Assembly: GCF_963082655.1 (NCBI RefSeq) | Contig: NC_081554.1 | Span: forward strand, 128,780,962-128,844,961 | Direction: 5' to 3' | Length of the DNA: 64,000 nt | Source: Stomoxys calcitrans | Lineage: Eukaryota; Arthropoda; Insecta; Diptera; Muscidae | Shown: positions 21,375 through 32,978 of the stretch, piece by piece | Numbering within the stretch: position 1 is the first letter of the stretch | How the letters are laid out: each line of letters starts with the position of its first letter | Program-made: the position numbers and the translations under genes | The notes under the pieces: model-generated | Seen by the model: the letters and a program-made list of their open reading frames with translations, nothing else | The model's database searches: none | What the model was told of the DNA's origin: nothing

Positions 21375-22430
21375 ATGGCCAACATCAGCGTCTGTTCCCA
21401 GGTTAGGGTTGGCTGGCGGATCTGCACCTGGAATGTCCGCACTCTTTATAAAGAAGGTGCAGTATACGCGCTGGCGGATGTATTTGAGAAGTACAGGGCA
21501 GATATAACCGCCTTACAGGAAGTGCGATGGACTGGGAATGGCGTCACTACAACACCAAACGGTGACGAATTATACTATAGCTGCCATAACACGAGGCATG
21601 AATTTGGCTGCGGATTTGTGGTTAGTCGAAGACTGAAACACCTAGTCTCCAGCTTTACTCCGGTGGATGAGAGGCTAGCCACAATCCTCATAAAAGCAAA
21701 ATTCTTCAACATCAGTCGTATTTGTGCCCATGCCCCGACGGAAGACAAAGACGAGCAGACCAAGGATATTTTCTACGAGCACCTAGAGAGAGGATATGAC
21801 CGCTGCCCCGCCCATGATATTAAAATCGTTCTGGGAGATTTTAATGCGAAAATAGGGAAGGAAGACATTTTTGGTCCAACAGTCGGAAAGTTAAGCCTCC
21901 ACGAGATAACGTCCAGTAATGGGTTGAGGCTGATAGATTTCGCCGCGGCAAAACACATGGTAGTTAGTAGCACCAGATTTCAACATAAAAATATCCACAA
22001 AGCCACATGGCTGTCACCCGATCAAAACACGAGAAACCAAATTGATCACCTTGTGATAGATGGAAGGCATTCATCCAGCGTGTTAGATGTACGATCGATC
22101 CGTGGAGCGAATATAGATTCGGATCATTACCTTGTTGCAGCAAAGGTTCGCACCCGTTTGAACTTGGCGAGGAAAGTACGATCTGACACTGCACGGAAGC
22201 TGGACATTGAAAAGCTGCATACACAACAAATGGCAGCGGCATACTCCACTCGACTGACCCAACTGCTTCATGAAAGCACTCCTTGTTCCGATGATATAAT
22301 GGAGCAGTGGCAAACTATTTGCCACTCCATGGAAAATGCCGCGAATCCGTACTTGGGTACCGGAAGCCTCCTCCAAAAAAAAACCCATGGTACGACCAAG
22401 AGTGCTACTGAAGCCAAGAGATGCTACTGA
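21375..22430 (+). pseudogene. RTE ORF, apurinic endonuclease-like domain
   Basis: 351-codon open frame. Motifs of the APE-type endonuclease that nicks the target site are all visible: CTWNVRTL (about residue 18), ALQEVRWTG (about 46), VLGDFNAKIG (about 157) and DSDHYLVAAK (about 248). The domain looks complete, about residues 1-270. The frame is lost at an A-run near 22373-22382, after which the protein continues in another frame (22336-22920: MKERYREKRREEKRLFRRKK). A local duplication of GCTACTGAAGCCAAGA just after the A-run adds to the damage. The domain could still fold, but the complete ORF2 is broken. Confidence 0.88.
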
Positions 22431-24014
22431 AGCCAAGAATGCGGCATATGGCGCAACCCTGCAATCAGCAGCAACGCACAAGATGAAGGAGAGGTATCGG
22501 GAGAAAAGGAGAGAGGAGAAACGTCTATTCCGCAGAAAGAAAAAGGAAATGGAAAGACGTGAGTGCGAGCGAATTGAGATGTACAGGAGTCAGAATGAAG
22601 TCCGGAAATTCTACCAAAGAATTAAACACCAAACCGATGGCTTTAGTGCAGGCACATCCTCCTGCAGAGACAAAGAAGGAAATCTGGTAACTGACACAGA
22701 TAATATGCTGAGGATATGGAAAGAACATTTTACCCAACTGCTAGTGTCCGACGTTGGCGGCGAAGAGGATACCGCAGAACCAATCCCTGATCATGGTATA
22801 GAATGTTTACCTCCTAGTCAGAATGAGGTCCAAGTAGCAGTAACCCGACTAAAGAACAACAAGGCAGCAGGAGACGACGGGTTACCCGCTAACTATTTAA
22901 GACCGGAGGCGACACGCTGATAAGACGTATGCATCAGCTTATCTGCGCAATCTGGCTAGAAGAAAGCATACCCGATGATAGGAACCTCGGCATACTGTGT
23001 CCCATACACAAGAAAGGAGACAAGACGGAATGTGCCAACTACAGAGGAATAAGTCTCCTCCCCATCGCATACAAGATACTCTCGAGCGTACTGTGTGAAA
23101 GATTAAACCTAAAGTCAATGAGATATTTGGGCCCTATCAATGCTGGAGAAGATTATACGAGATGCAAATGTGAATAGATATGGCACACTAATCATAAGAG
23201 AGCACATGCTACTCGCCTATGCCGACGATATCGATATCATAGGTCAGTCACCGGAGGTAGTAACTGCCCCTTTGAAAGAATCGAAAGAGAGTCAGTGAAA
23301 ATGGGTCTGGCAGTAAATGGAGATAAGACGCAATGGATGGTTTCCACTCCCAAAAAGCCTTGTACAACCGAGCAGATAAAGAACATGGAAAAAGTTGGGA
23401 ACCACAATTTTAAGACAGTCAGTAACTTTATCTACCTCGGCACCACCGTAGCCGAAACGAATGACACCAGTTTTGGTATAAGGCGAAGAATAATACTGGT
23501 AAACAGATGCTACTTTGGACTAAGTAAGCAGTTTAGAAACAAGGCCACCTCTCGACAGACGAAGACTACACTTTACAAGACACTGATACTACCCGTGCTG
23601 TTATAGGGTTCTGAAGCATGGGTACTTGTGAAAGCAGATGAGGCAGTGCTTGGAGTATTTTAGAGAAAGATTCTTCGTAAAATATATGGACCAGTTTGCG
23701 TTAACGGAGAATATAGGCGACGTATGAACCACGAGCTGTATGACGACGATAGCATAGTTACACGCATCAAAATACAACGGCTGCGTTGGCTAGGTCATGT
23801 TGTCAGAATGGATGAAGAAGCTCCAGCAAAGAAGTCTTTTGAAGGCAAACACGGTGGTATACGCAAACCGGGAAGACCAAAAGCCCGATGGAAAGATCAA
23901 GTTGTGGGAGACACCTCGAAACTTGGTGTCAGAGATTTTAGATTGAGCGCAGAAGATCGAGGCGCTTGGAACGCTATTCTACGTTCGGCTAGTGGAACAA
24001 ATATTCTGTCATAG
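22431..24014 (+). pseudogene. RTE ORF, linker, reverse transcriptase and C-terminus, broken
   Basis: Consecutive frames give a basic linker (to about 22700), RLKNNKAAGDDGLPANYLRP at the start of RT, a stop and frameshift near 22918, CPIHKKGDKTECANYRGISL (about 23.0 kb), then a deletion at about 23145 that removes the fingers/palm-A part. It resumes with MLLAYADDIDIIGQ (23.21 kb), so the YADD catalytic pair survives. MGLAVNGDKTQWMV, VSNFIYLGTTV and RIKIQRLRWLGHVVRMDEEA and KPGRPKARWKDQV follow. The last block, ending DRGAWNAILRSASG, is typical of RTE C-termini. No intact RT can be made. Confidence 0.88.
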
Positions 24015-24030
24015 CCAATTAAAGTAAAGA

Positions 24031-24360
24031 ACTTTTTTTCATTCAGTTGGTCATTCCCTCATTATCGTTGAAAACAATTTCATAAAAATATTATGTTAGC
24101 CTTGAGATTTTCGTAATGTTTCAAAAAGTAACCGTGAAAAACATGTGTTTTCGCCGTTGAAAAACAAACATAGTACCAGCCATTAGACGGAGTTAATATC
24201 TTTGAATTGTTACTTTTTTGGCATACATTTGTATTTGAACTAAGCTATTTTTCAATTAAGCGGATTGAAAAGTGTTAAAAAGCCCTTAAAATCAATTAGC
24301 TCAAGTGATTTTTTTCAATTAACCGCGATTTTTAATTAAAAGTTATCCAATTAAGCTGTT
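24031..24360. other. Unassigned AT-rich sequence
   Basis: Contains repeated TCAATTA-type words and poly-T runs. No gene. Confidence 0.5.
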
Positions 24361-24361
24361 T

Positions 24362-24910
24362 CGACTGTAATCACGCTCCTGTAGAGCCAGTGAACTTCCC
24401 TCGCCTCGTTGGCTACATAGTATCCAACATCTGTGAGCCTTCTCGGTACGCTCCTAAATGTGACACTTCCATTTAAGATTTCTGTCTAATATCACTTCTA
24501 AATATATTTGACCTTGTCACATATCGAAATCGTTCGATTCAGGAAATGTGGTGCGTCAAATTATTTCACCTTCGTCTTTCTCGTGAACAGGCAGATTTCA
24601 GTCTCTTCTGGAGTAACAATGAGACCCTGGGTCCAACCCATTCATGTGCCATCTGTAAGACCCTTTTGCCCTTCTGCATAGCTGATTTGGACCCTGCGTT
24701 GCAGGCAGGTTCAAATCCCTCCTCAGTCAACATTCGTAATAAGTAAATTATGGTGGTCACCCGTACGAGTGGCGATAAAATGCTCCCTTGTGGAGATCCA
24801 CTTTCTCCCTTATATGTATGTCAACGGACTCACAATTTATCCACCGGATTGAGAGAGTGCTCGGTGAAGAAAGTTCTCCTATGAAAGTGGCTTTTTTGCG
24901 GTGTTTAACT
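24362..24910 (-). pseudogene. LINE-2 family RT fragment
   Basis: Minus-strand piece covering the RT palm and thumb of the second LINE family. Broken reading recovers IHIREKVD, GLIVTPEETEICLFTRKTKV and RSVPRRLTDVGYYV, matching 27.0-27.6 kb where the same order reads IYIREKVAQGTPQGG and MLRRLTDFGHYVDGPHPRIV. It has several stops. The left edge is close to the RTE 3' flank. Confidence 0.8.
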
Positions 24911-25807
24911 TCCATGGTAGACATGAGTGCCGGTAAATCTTTACGTTAAGGCGGGGAGGTCACTCGATTTTTTGGGAATCGATAGTAGGCGCAAGTGTTG
25001 CGCAAATATATTTTTCAAAAGGCACGATTACCTTCAATTTTTAGAATCGCACAGTAGGCAGAACCTTTGATATTGAATTGGTGAATACCTTAAGAGGCGG
25101 CGGTGGTGTTTTGGATTCAGTGGAAGTGAAGAAGCTGATCCAAACATTTCGGCGAGCAGTCATTCATATAATGTGACCATGAATTATGACGATGAATTGT
25201 GACTATGAATGATGCCGATACTGGTCTAATCATGAACCTGGTCAATCCAAAATTTTAGTTCCGGCTCGAATGGGTGATAATCTGAAGGATGTGCCTTCAG
25301 ATCCAAGTGCTCAGACGTCTGATGTTGTACGTGTTGAGAGAAAATTGAGGAGGAGGAAGAAGAAAAACAGCCAGAGTTCGCACGGTGAGCAATCTTCGTA
25401 AAAGAGTTTCCGCATCCGTCTGACTAAAGAAAGTCTAAGCGAAACTATTTCTCGTTTACAAGACACTTCAAGAGCTTTTGCAGGAAGGAACAGCATCTTG
25501 CTTGCCTATCAATATCAATGTCACTGTGATATTGCCATGAAAGTTGCATATAGTGTCACAGAAGTGACAAATGAGAAAAAGAAGGAGGGCGGGGTAGCCG
25601 AAAACCCTGTTACTGTGAATAAAGATGTGCCGTTGAAGACTACCATTCGGGAGCGGCAAATGAAACAGAAGATGTCGATTTCCTTGGGGGCCAAGGCGAA
25701 CGAAAAGGAAATCAATTCTACAGGGGACATTGAAAAAGCTACAACATCGAAGAGTTTGCCTAATGCTGCACTAGGCAAGAAGATTGGATCTGTTCCGAAG
25801 CTCAACT
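24911..25807 (+). other. Unassigned ORF-bearing region
   Basis: The plus strand from about 25270 reads DNLKDVPSDPSAQTSDVVR, a basic run (RKLRRRKKKNSQS), one stop, then FRIRLTKESLSETISRLQD, and continues to IRLG at 25824 (frame 25498-25824). It is charged, of low complexity and has one stop. The minus strand has an unrelated 96-codon frame. It might be an ORF1 (gag-like) remnant of a LINE, but no zinc knuckle or RRM is visible, so function is unknown. Confidence 0.35.
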
Positions 25808-27980
25808 CCATTAGATTAGGTTAGGTTGAAAAGAGGGTGCAGATATTAATCCGCCCATGCCACTATGGACATACACCTAAGCCAGTAATCGGCTTGTTGT
25901 GCGCTCTAAAAATATAAAGTAACCTCTAAAAAGAAACTTTTAAGTTAGGAATTCCGTTCTACTTACAAATTCCTTAATTGTTTTCAATACCACTCCCCTA
26001 AGTTGGTTCATCTTTGATATTGTGTCTCCACCTAAGTACCGGTATCTGTTGGACGCGAAAGCCGGGCAATGACAAAGGAATTGCTCCAACGTCTCATCAT
26101 CTTCCCCGCATGTCCTACATTTGCTATCACTTGCCGCACCGATTTTACATAAGTGAGCTCGTAGTCCCGTTATGATACCAATAGCTATACTAACCTACTT
26201 CTTGCTTCCTTTCAGTAATAGCATCGTCTTCTCACGATCTGGATTCCCCCATTGGATTTTCGCCGTCTTACCGACCGTTTCCCTGTTCCACAATGTTGCA
26301 TGCGCATTCGTCGCCCACTCCCTGAACTCGGACTGAGTTGACCCGAAAGGCTTCGGGTAAACCAAGTTTATTGATGGCAGTCCTCTGGCCTTCACCGCCA
26401 AATCGTCTGCCCTTTCATTTCCCTTACTCCGTTATGACCCGGCATCCAACGATGAGGATTTTGCCATCCTCAGAGAAAGCGTTAATGTCCTTCTTACACT
26501 GCAAGACTGTTCGTGACCTTACCGTCCTGTTCACACTCGACGTCCTCTCGTTAGCACCACACCACTTCACGCATTCCGTGATCGCCCGGATCTCCGCCTG
26601 CAGGACCGTATTATTGTCAGGCAGTCTAAAACAGATCTCAGTCCCTGGGTTCTCAATGCAAACCTCCAGGCCCACTCTGGTCTTTAGTTTTGATCCATCC
26701 ATGTAACATGATCTTCCAGATGGCAATACTAGGGTTCCGTCAATCCTAGACTCTGCCGATCGCAGCAGTGCCTCGCACTTGGAAGGAAATCTCTTCCCTT
26801 CCTTCCAGGTTTCCTATCGTCGCCTCGATGGTATGAGCTGTTCCCATTCTCAATCCATTCTCCCATCGCCTTAAGTCTCATAGCCGCAGTGGCTATCTCA
26901 CACTTAATCTGTATGTCAATGGGTCAGATATCTAGAATAGTCTCCAGTGCCCTAGTGGACGTGGTCCTCATCGCTCCGCCTATGCCAAGACAACATTTTC
27001 TTCGAACCTGTTGTATGTTCCTTATGTTGCACTTTTTCTCCATAGCAGTCCACCAAACTACTGAGGCGTAAGTAAGTATTGGTCTAATCACGCTCGTGTA
27101 GAGCCAGTGGACTATCCTAGGATGCGGCCCGTCTACATAATGCCCAAAATCTGTGAGCCTTCTCAGCACGCTCCTGTATGTGACACTTCCAATTCAGTTT
27201 CCTGTCCAAGATCACACCTTAGTATTTGACCTTGTCAGATATCGAAATCGTCTTATTGGGGAAACGTGTTGCGTTAAATTGGCCCACCTTCGTCTTCCTC
27301 GTGAGCAGGCATATGTCATATGCAAGACCCTTTCGGCCCTTCTACATAGCTCGTTCGGATCCGTACCCTTAAGAAGTATTATAACGTCGTCTGCGTAGCA
27401 GACGGGTTCAAGTCCCTCCTCAGTAGCATCCGTAATATGTCATTTATGGTGGTCACCCATAGGAGTGGCGATAAAATGCCCCCCTGTGGCGTGCCCTGTG
27501 CCACTTTCTCCCTTATATATATGTTATTGGACAAATAATTTTTCCACCTGTTTCTTAGCAATGGTTAATCCAGTCTCTAAGGACCGGGTCCACCCGGTAC
27601 TGTTCTAAGAATTAGATCTGTGCATCAGTCCACAAATTGTTGAAAGCCCCCTCGATGTCAATGCATACCACCAGTGTGTTCGTTTTGTCATCGAAGGATT
27701 CTTCTATTTTATGCACAACCTCGTTCAGGACAGTCTCCACCGACCTTCCCTTGATATAGGCATGTTGTTTGTATTTGAGCAGTTCGCTGGATGTCATAGT
27801 CTTTATCATGGTGTCCACAATACGTTCCATGGGTTTGAGTAGAAAGGACGTAAGGCTTATGGGTCTGTAGGCCTTTGCACCTCTCGCCTTTAAGGCGAGG
27901 GGCTACTCTTGTCATACACATACGCCTCGGGCTATAGTCCCATATGCTGTGGTGATTGAGGGTTTGTCGAAGGAAATTTG
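25808..27980 (-). pseudogene. LINE-2 family copy, RT to 3' end, decayed
   Basis: The longest LINE-2 copy. 3' end at the left with tail CAACCTAACCTAATC. Then a C-terminal zinc-knuckle-like motif (RTCGEDDETLEQFLCHC, about 26.1 kb), RNase H (DGSKLKTRVGLEVCIENPGT, FRLPDNNTVLQAEIRAI, about 26.6-26.7 kb), thumb (VHWLYTSVIRPILTYASVVW, about 27.1 kb), RT motif VAQGTPQGGILSPLLW (about 27.5 kb), and palm A (VVCIDIEGAFNNLW) and fingers (ELLKYKQHAYIKGRSVETVL) at 27.6-27.8 kb. The YADD motif is lost. Frames shift repeatedly, so it is inactive. RNase H after RT places it in the I/R1/LOA group rather than RTE or CR1. Confidence 0.88.
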
Positions 27981-28019
27981 TTAGGAAGAGGTTAAGGAGT
28001 GCCTCACTTCTCGGGTTGA

Positions 28020-28740
28020 TTTTGTTGTCGATGTTGTTGTTGTTCGCAATATTGCGGGTCCTCGGCAGGTCTACTTACATGGATAGGTTATATGGGATAG
28101 ATAGGTGAGGTTTAAAAGGGATATGCCACAAGGCCTGAAGCGTTGTTATAGGAGCCAGCGATTTGATCATGTCGCAGTTCACACAACGAGCCTCCCGAGA
28201 CACCTCGCCCGAAGCACCCGCGTCCTTCTGACCAACATAACTATCAACAAGATCATGCAGGGTTGTCCGTGTGGGAGTTGGGGTTGGGTCATTCGGCCGG
28301 TTCGAGAGAATGTCCACGTTGTTTAGCGATTGTTGCTCAGCGCGAGGAGTGGAGGAATGAAACAAGGGCTAAGGAGGGGGCTAGGTCCAGCAGTTTTGCA
28401 GGTATGTCGGATGCTGCTTCCATGGGGTCGCGACCTTTACCGTTATTGTCGAGTAGTCGTGGTGGCGCTAGTGTTAATACTCCGTCGGGAGTCGCATCGG
28501 GGACTGTCCAGGTGGCTTAGGGACCCAAGGTTGATATGTTTGATGATTGTCAGCGTGTGTTTGGTGGAGAATTTTGTCGAGGTTTTTTACAAGACGAGGC
28601 GTTTTGCTTTGGATTATTGTTGATTGGTTAGTGAGATTGGAGAGACTGATGCTCTAATGGCGTTTGGGGGTTTTGTAGATGTTGCAAATATTGTAGTATA
28701 TATAGTGGGTTTTTGTATTTAGTTTTAGGTGTCATTTAGT
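28020..28740. other. Unassigned region with coding-like frames on both strands
   Basis: Minus frame 28075-28365 includes EVSREARCVNCDMIKSLAPI, and beyond it lies an (AAC)n run (28034-28050 on the minus strand), as in a LINE or SINE tail. Plus frame 28263-28520 includes ECPRCLAIVAQREEWRNETR. I cannot assign either. A family A element is inserted at its right edge. Confidence 0.35.
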
Positions 28741-28754
28741 TTAAGTTTTTTCGT

Positions 28755-29984
28755 TTTGGTGGGGGTATATTCATTTTGCCATTCCGTTTGTAACACATCG
28801 AGATATCCATTTCCGACCCTATAAAGTATATATATTCTTCCGACCCTATAAAGTATATCTAGCCATGCCTATCTGTTGAAATCACGCTACAGTCTTTAAA
28901 AATAGAGCCAATGAGCTGAAACTTTGCACAGATTCTGTTTTGTCCATAAGTAGGTTAAGTTCGAAGATGGGCTATATCGGACTATATCTTGATATAGCCC
29001 CCGTATAGAGCGATCCGCCGATTTAAGGTCTTAAGGCCATAAAAGCCACATTTATTATCCGATTTGGGACAGTGAGTTGTGTTAGGCCCCTCGATATCTT
29101 TCTGCAATATGGCTCAGATCGGTCTAGATTTGGATACAGCTGCCATATAGACCGATCTCTCGATTTAAGGTGTTGGGCCTATAAAATGCGCATTTATTGT
29201 CCAATGTCTCCGAATTTTGGGATAGTGGTTTCTATTTGGCACCTCGACATCTATTTGCAATTTGGCCCAGATCGGTCCAGATTTGGATATAGCTGTCATA
29301 TAGACCGATCTCTCGATTTAAGGACTCGGGCACAAAAAATGCGCATTTATTGTTCGATGTAGTCGAAATTTGGGACAGTGAATTGTGTTAGGCCCCTCGA
29401 CATCTTTCTGTAATTTGGCCCAGATCGGTTCAGATTTGTATATAGCTGCCGTATAGACCGATCTCTCGATTTAAGGGCTTGGGCACAGAAAATGCGTATT
29501 TATTGTTCGATGTCGTCGAAATTTGGGACAGTGAATTGTGTTAGGCCCCTCGACATCTTTCTGTAATTTGGCCCAGATCGGTCCAGATTTGGATACAGCT
29601 GCCATATAGACCGATCTCTCGATTTAAAGTCTTGGGCCCCATAAAAGGCTCATTTGTAATCCGATTTCGCTGATATTAACACAGTGACTTATGTTCGGCT
29701 TTCGACATCCGTGTCGTATATGGTTCAAATCGGTCTATATTTGGATATGGCTACCAAAAAGACCAATATTTTGTTGTACAAAATTGAACAATGACTTTTA
29801 CTTATTAGACACTCAATGTCCATGTCGAATTTAGTCCAAATGGGACCATATTTCGTTATAGCTGCTATGGGGGCATAAAGTATGCATTTTCCACCGGATT
29901 GACGGAAGGTGGTTTACATATATACCCGAGGTGATGGGTATCCAAAGTTCGGCCCGGCCGAACTTAATGCCTTTTTACTTGTTT
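28755..29984 (+). repeat. Helentron-like A element with duplicated core
   Basis: Head GGTGGGGGTATATTCATTTT. The core CCGACCCTATAAAGTATAT appears twice in a row (about 28815 and 28841), and the GTCY tract is nearly gone. About six 153-bp units follow, then the 3' end with palindrome GTTCGGCCCGGCCGAAC and GCCTTTTTACTTGTTT. Confidence 0.92.
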
Positions 29985-30058
29985 CTAATGATTCCGAATT
30001 TTTTTAGGATCTGATTTGTCGTTTGGTTTTTGCTGGCGTATAGTCTTGTACAAGGTCA

Positions 30059-30190
30059 TTGTTTTTTTTTTTTTTTTTTTTTTTTGTGGATGCATTGATC
30101 AAAGTACAGTATTTGTTTGATTGGATCAGTGTGCCGGTCCGCACATTGTTAAAAGCCCCCTCAATGTCAATGCATACCGCCAATCGAGGT
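30059..30190 (-). pseudogene. Poly-T run and short LINE-2 palm fragment
   Basis: About 26 consecutive T bases (to 30085), then at 30126-30186 a minus-strand fragment AVCIDIEGAFNNVRTG, the palm-A motif of LINE-2. Too short to say more. Confidence 0.65.
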
Positions 30191-31800
30191 ATTTTGTTTT
30201 TAAGGTTTTAAAAATATAGGCCTCCATTTTGTGGGTGTTTGTTTCAGCTTCAGAAAAGTTAATCATATCATGATCATTGCGGTTCGTATGACCAACAAAA
30301 AACAAACTATCTCGATTTTTTTTCACAAAATGTTTTTACTTTCGCGAATTCTGCTCCCTTAGGGCTTTCTATTGGAGGTCACTTTTCTGTATTAATCTTT
30401 TTTAGAGATACTTGAAAAACGCCTTTCAATTGTTTTTCCAAAATCGTATGTTAATTCCTAGGTGTACAAATAAAGCTTTAAGAAGTGAGAAGTGAAGTAA
30501 TGGATTCTTTTCGCCTTAAGCTTTCTTTGGATGTCAAAATTTCCAAAATCCGCCCTTAATTCTCTGAGATATACTAGTTTTAAGTTTTTGTTTAAATTTT
30601 ACCCATTCCTGGTTCAAAATAACTTTAACTTTACACCCTTAAAAGTAAGCCGCTACGGAATTTCGGGCCGAAGTAAATATCTACTGTTTACTAGACACGG
30701 GTCGGAAAAGTTTATGATTTTGTACATTTTAACCTGCTCTTATGTAAATATTTTGAAACTGTACGCATGCAACCTTTTTTCGACATAAAATAAATTTTTC
30801 AATAATTTATACCATAATGGTATAGTAATCCCTGAGCTTCTATGGAAATCATATTTTCCATTTTTCGTCTAAGGTAATTACAAACCAATAAACATTTATT
30901 TATTGTTGAAATTATTTATAACCAAAAACCAACAAAAATAAAACAATCGAAAAAGGCAATATTTGCACTCGTTATTACCACCAACATCCCACAATGCAAC
31001 ACCAAATATACAAACAAAGTAGTTAAACCATAATCTCCTGCATTACAATTTTAAAGCTTTGCTCACACAAAAGCGTCTAACAAAGGTTATGCCAGCTACA
31101 CAATACAAAACGAAACCATAAAACGATGCCACGTTTTTGGGCGTTCACATCCCTTCGATTCACTCAATTGACCACATGAAATTATAAATAAATTTATTCA
31201 ATAAATATAAATCATTGAACTCAATGCGATTGAATATATGCAAAATATTTAATAGCCGATGAATTGTATGGCGGATGCCACTGTGTTTGGCTAAGTGGCT
31301 GTGGGGCAGCCACAGACCCCGATTGCCACAAGCCCCCTTTGCCATGGTGGCGAATGAAATCACATTCAGCCTTATTAAATTCCTATAAAAATTAATAACA
31401 ATAATCACAATAATAATCATTATAATAACGTAAATTAATTAATTGTTTTGCACTGAAATGCGCACAAACATTCTCTCAAACACATGCGGACAAAACCCAA
31501 CTTGTGTGCGCTCCCAAAAGTAATGAAAATTATCCATATTATTTTCTGTAAATGTGTTTATTGCGACTCTTGGTGGGTTTGGGTGCGTGATATTTCTTAC
31601 TTGTCTGCTGTTACTGTGTACCAAATTACTTAAAAACTACATTACATTTTTGAAAGTTGCCAAATGTTTCTTAAAAACATTCAAGGAATGATAAAGAAAA
31701 AACCATTAAAAACGGTGGCTAATTTTTTCATGGCAGTCTTTCTGTTTTGGATAAAAATTAAGAATTGAGATAGCTAGTTCGGCTTTAAATAGTTCTAGAT
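30191..31800. other. Unique AT-rich sequence without genes
   Basis: Open frames are short and without recognisable similarity. No repeat of the window's families is found here. Confidence 0.55.
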
Positions 31801-31802
31801 TA

Positions 31803-31960
31803 AGGTAAGAGTGGCAGTACTTTACAGTCTCACTTAGACAATTTTAGTCCATTTTGACACCACAGTAGCGTCAGGCCAAGGCCTCCGGTGGTAATCAAAA
31901 GCATGGCCCTCGCACTGGCAATTCGAACAAGCTACCAACTCGGCTACCGGAGCGCCTGGA
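31803..31960 (-). repeat. tRNA-derived SINE with a LINE-1-type 3' tail
   Basis: Minus-strand head contains TAGCCGAGTTGG, a perfect match to the Pol III A box (TRGCNNAGYNGG), and a decayed B box (CTTTTGATTACC against GGTTCGATTCC). The body continues GGAGGCCTTGG, then a tail, ACTGTGGTGTCAAAATGGAC and TAAGTGAGACTG, that matches the LINE-1 3' UTR at 9.79-9.87 kb. Not a functional tRNA: the cloverleaf and the B box are broken. Confidence 0.8.
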
Positions 31961-32497
31961 AACAAGTCTAATCCGATTCGCATGCATTTGAAACAGCAAG
32001 TGACTCTAGTTCCTTTCAACTTTGATACCAAATATGGTGCATCATCCTTTTCCATCAGATTTCGATTTCGAAACTCACTGTGAAATTGAAAAATTCTCAT
32101 AATGGATAACTGTGATATGGATAATTTAATTCGGTTTTTATGGACTATTTTAGTCACTAATGTGTCCAGGAAGACACTCATCGGTGACATTTGGTCATAA
32201 AACAAGAGCTTAACTTTGTATTGCTTATCACAACTTTGTATGTTTGCTGATTAGATATTTTTGTGTAGATATCTCATGGTGATTTCGATTCTGAAAAAAA
32301 TGTTACACAAACGTTACACTTAAACGGGAGAATATTTTGCAAATGTCGGCCCAACTCTCTCATAGTGGTACACTTTTTGTCATTTCGACCAAATAGTACG
32401 GTAAAAACCGCATCCTCGTCTTCTAACGAAGAACTTTCTAGCAATCCAACAATATGGCTTTCACTAAATAAAACGCGTTCACTTTTTCCATTCATGG
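31961..32497. other. Unassigned sequence
   Basis: Two open frames on the minus strand (31834-32205 overlaps the SINE; 32274-32495, 73 codons) with no recognisable similarity. Confidence 0.4.
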
Positions 32498-32968
32498 GGG
32501 TATACTAATTTAGACATTCCGTTTGTAACACCTCGAAATATTGATCTAATACCCCGTAAAGTATATACTCTCTTGATCGTCTCGACATTCTGATAGCGGT
32601 CGAACGCGTAAAGCTATCCGCTCAAAATTTTGCACAGATACTCAATATTGGTGTAGGTCGATGGTGATGGCAAATGGGCCATATTCTTTCAGATTTGGAT
32701 ATAGCTCACATATAAACCGATCTCCCGATTTGACTTCTTGAGTCTTCTGTTATGACTTACAACAACTATGCCAAGTGGGGTCCAAATCGGTCTTTAACCT
32801 TGATCGGTTCCTAGAAGCTTTAATTTTGCTGGTTTGGCAGAAGTTTAACATATAGAATAAAATTATGCCCTTCAACTAAATTTGTATTGCATAAATTTTT
32901 AGCAGAATCTATGGTGCCGGGTTCCTAAGATTCGGCCCGGCAGTATTTAGCACGATTTTACTTGTTAT
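32498..32968 (+). repeat. Helentron-like B element, short and degenerate
   Basis: Head GGGGGTATACTAATTTAGAC, core ACCCCGTAAAGTATATAC, no GTCY tract, one or two B units (ACTTCTTGAGTC), and an altered 3' end (GATTCGGCCCGGCAGTATTT then AGCACGATTTTACTTGTT). The right arm of the hairpin is eroded. Confidence 0.82.
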
Positions 32969-32978
32969 ACATATTTTC

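Larger units (their letters stand above)
21290..24030 (+). mobile_element. RTE-type LINE, near full length but decayed
   Basis: One plus-strand element: short 5' UTR (21290-21374, with ATGACAAGGCGAGTTATTGG), endonuclease, linker, a partly deleted reverse transcriptase and a C-terminus, ending TCATAGCCAATTAAAGTAAAG at about 24025. The protein type resembles the 'craniofacial development protein 2-like' sequences annotated in many genomes, which derive from RTE elements. A stretch of RT between about 23143 and 23146 is deleted; the lost segment is partly preserved in the 727-1110 copy. Confidence 0.92.

Noticed and set aside
21375..22430. Host craniofacial development protein 2-like gene
   Set aside because: Such annotations in many genomes are RTE endonucleases. 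The adjacent RT remnants and 3' end show that it is a LINE.
31880..31960. Functional tRNA gene
   Set aside because: The A box is good, but the B box is altered, the cloverleaf arms do not pair, and a SINE body and LINE-like tail follow.
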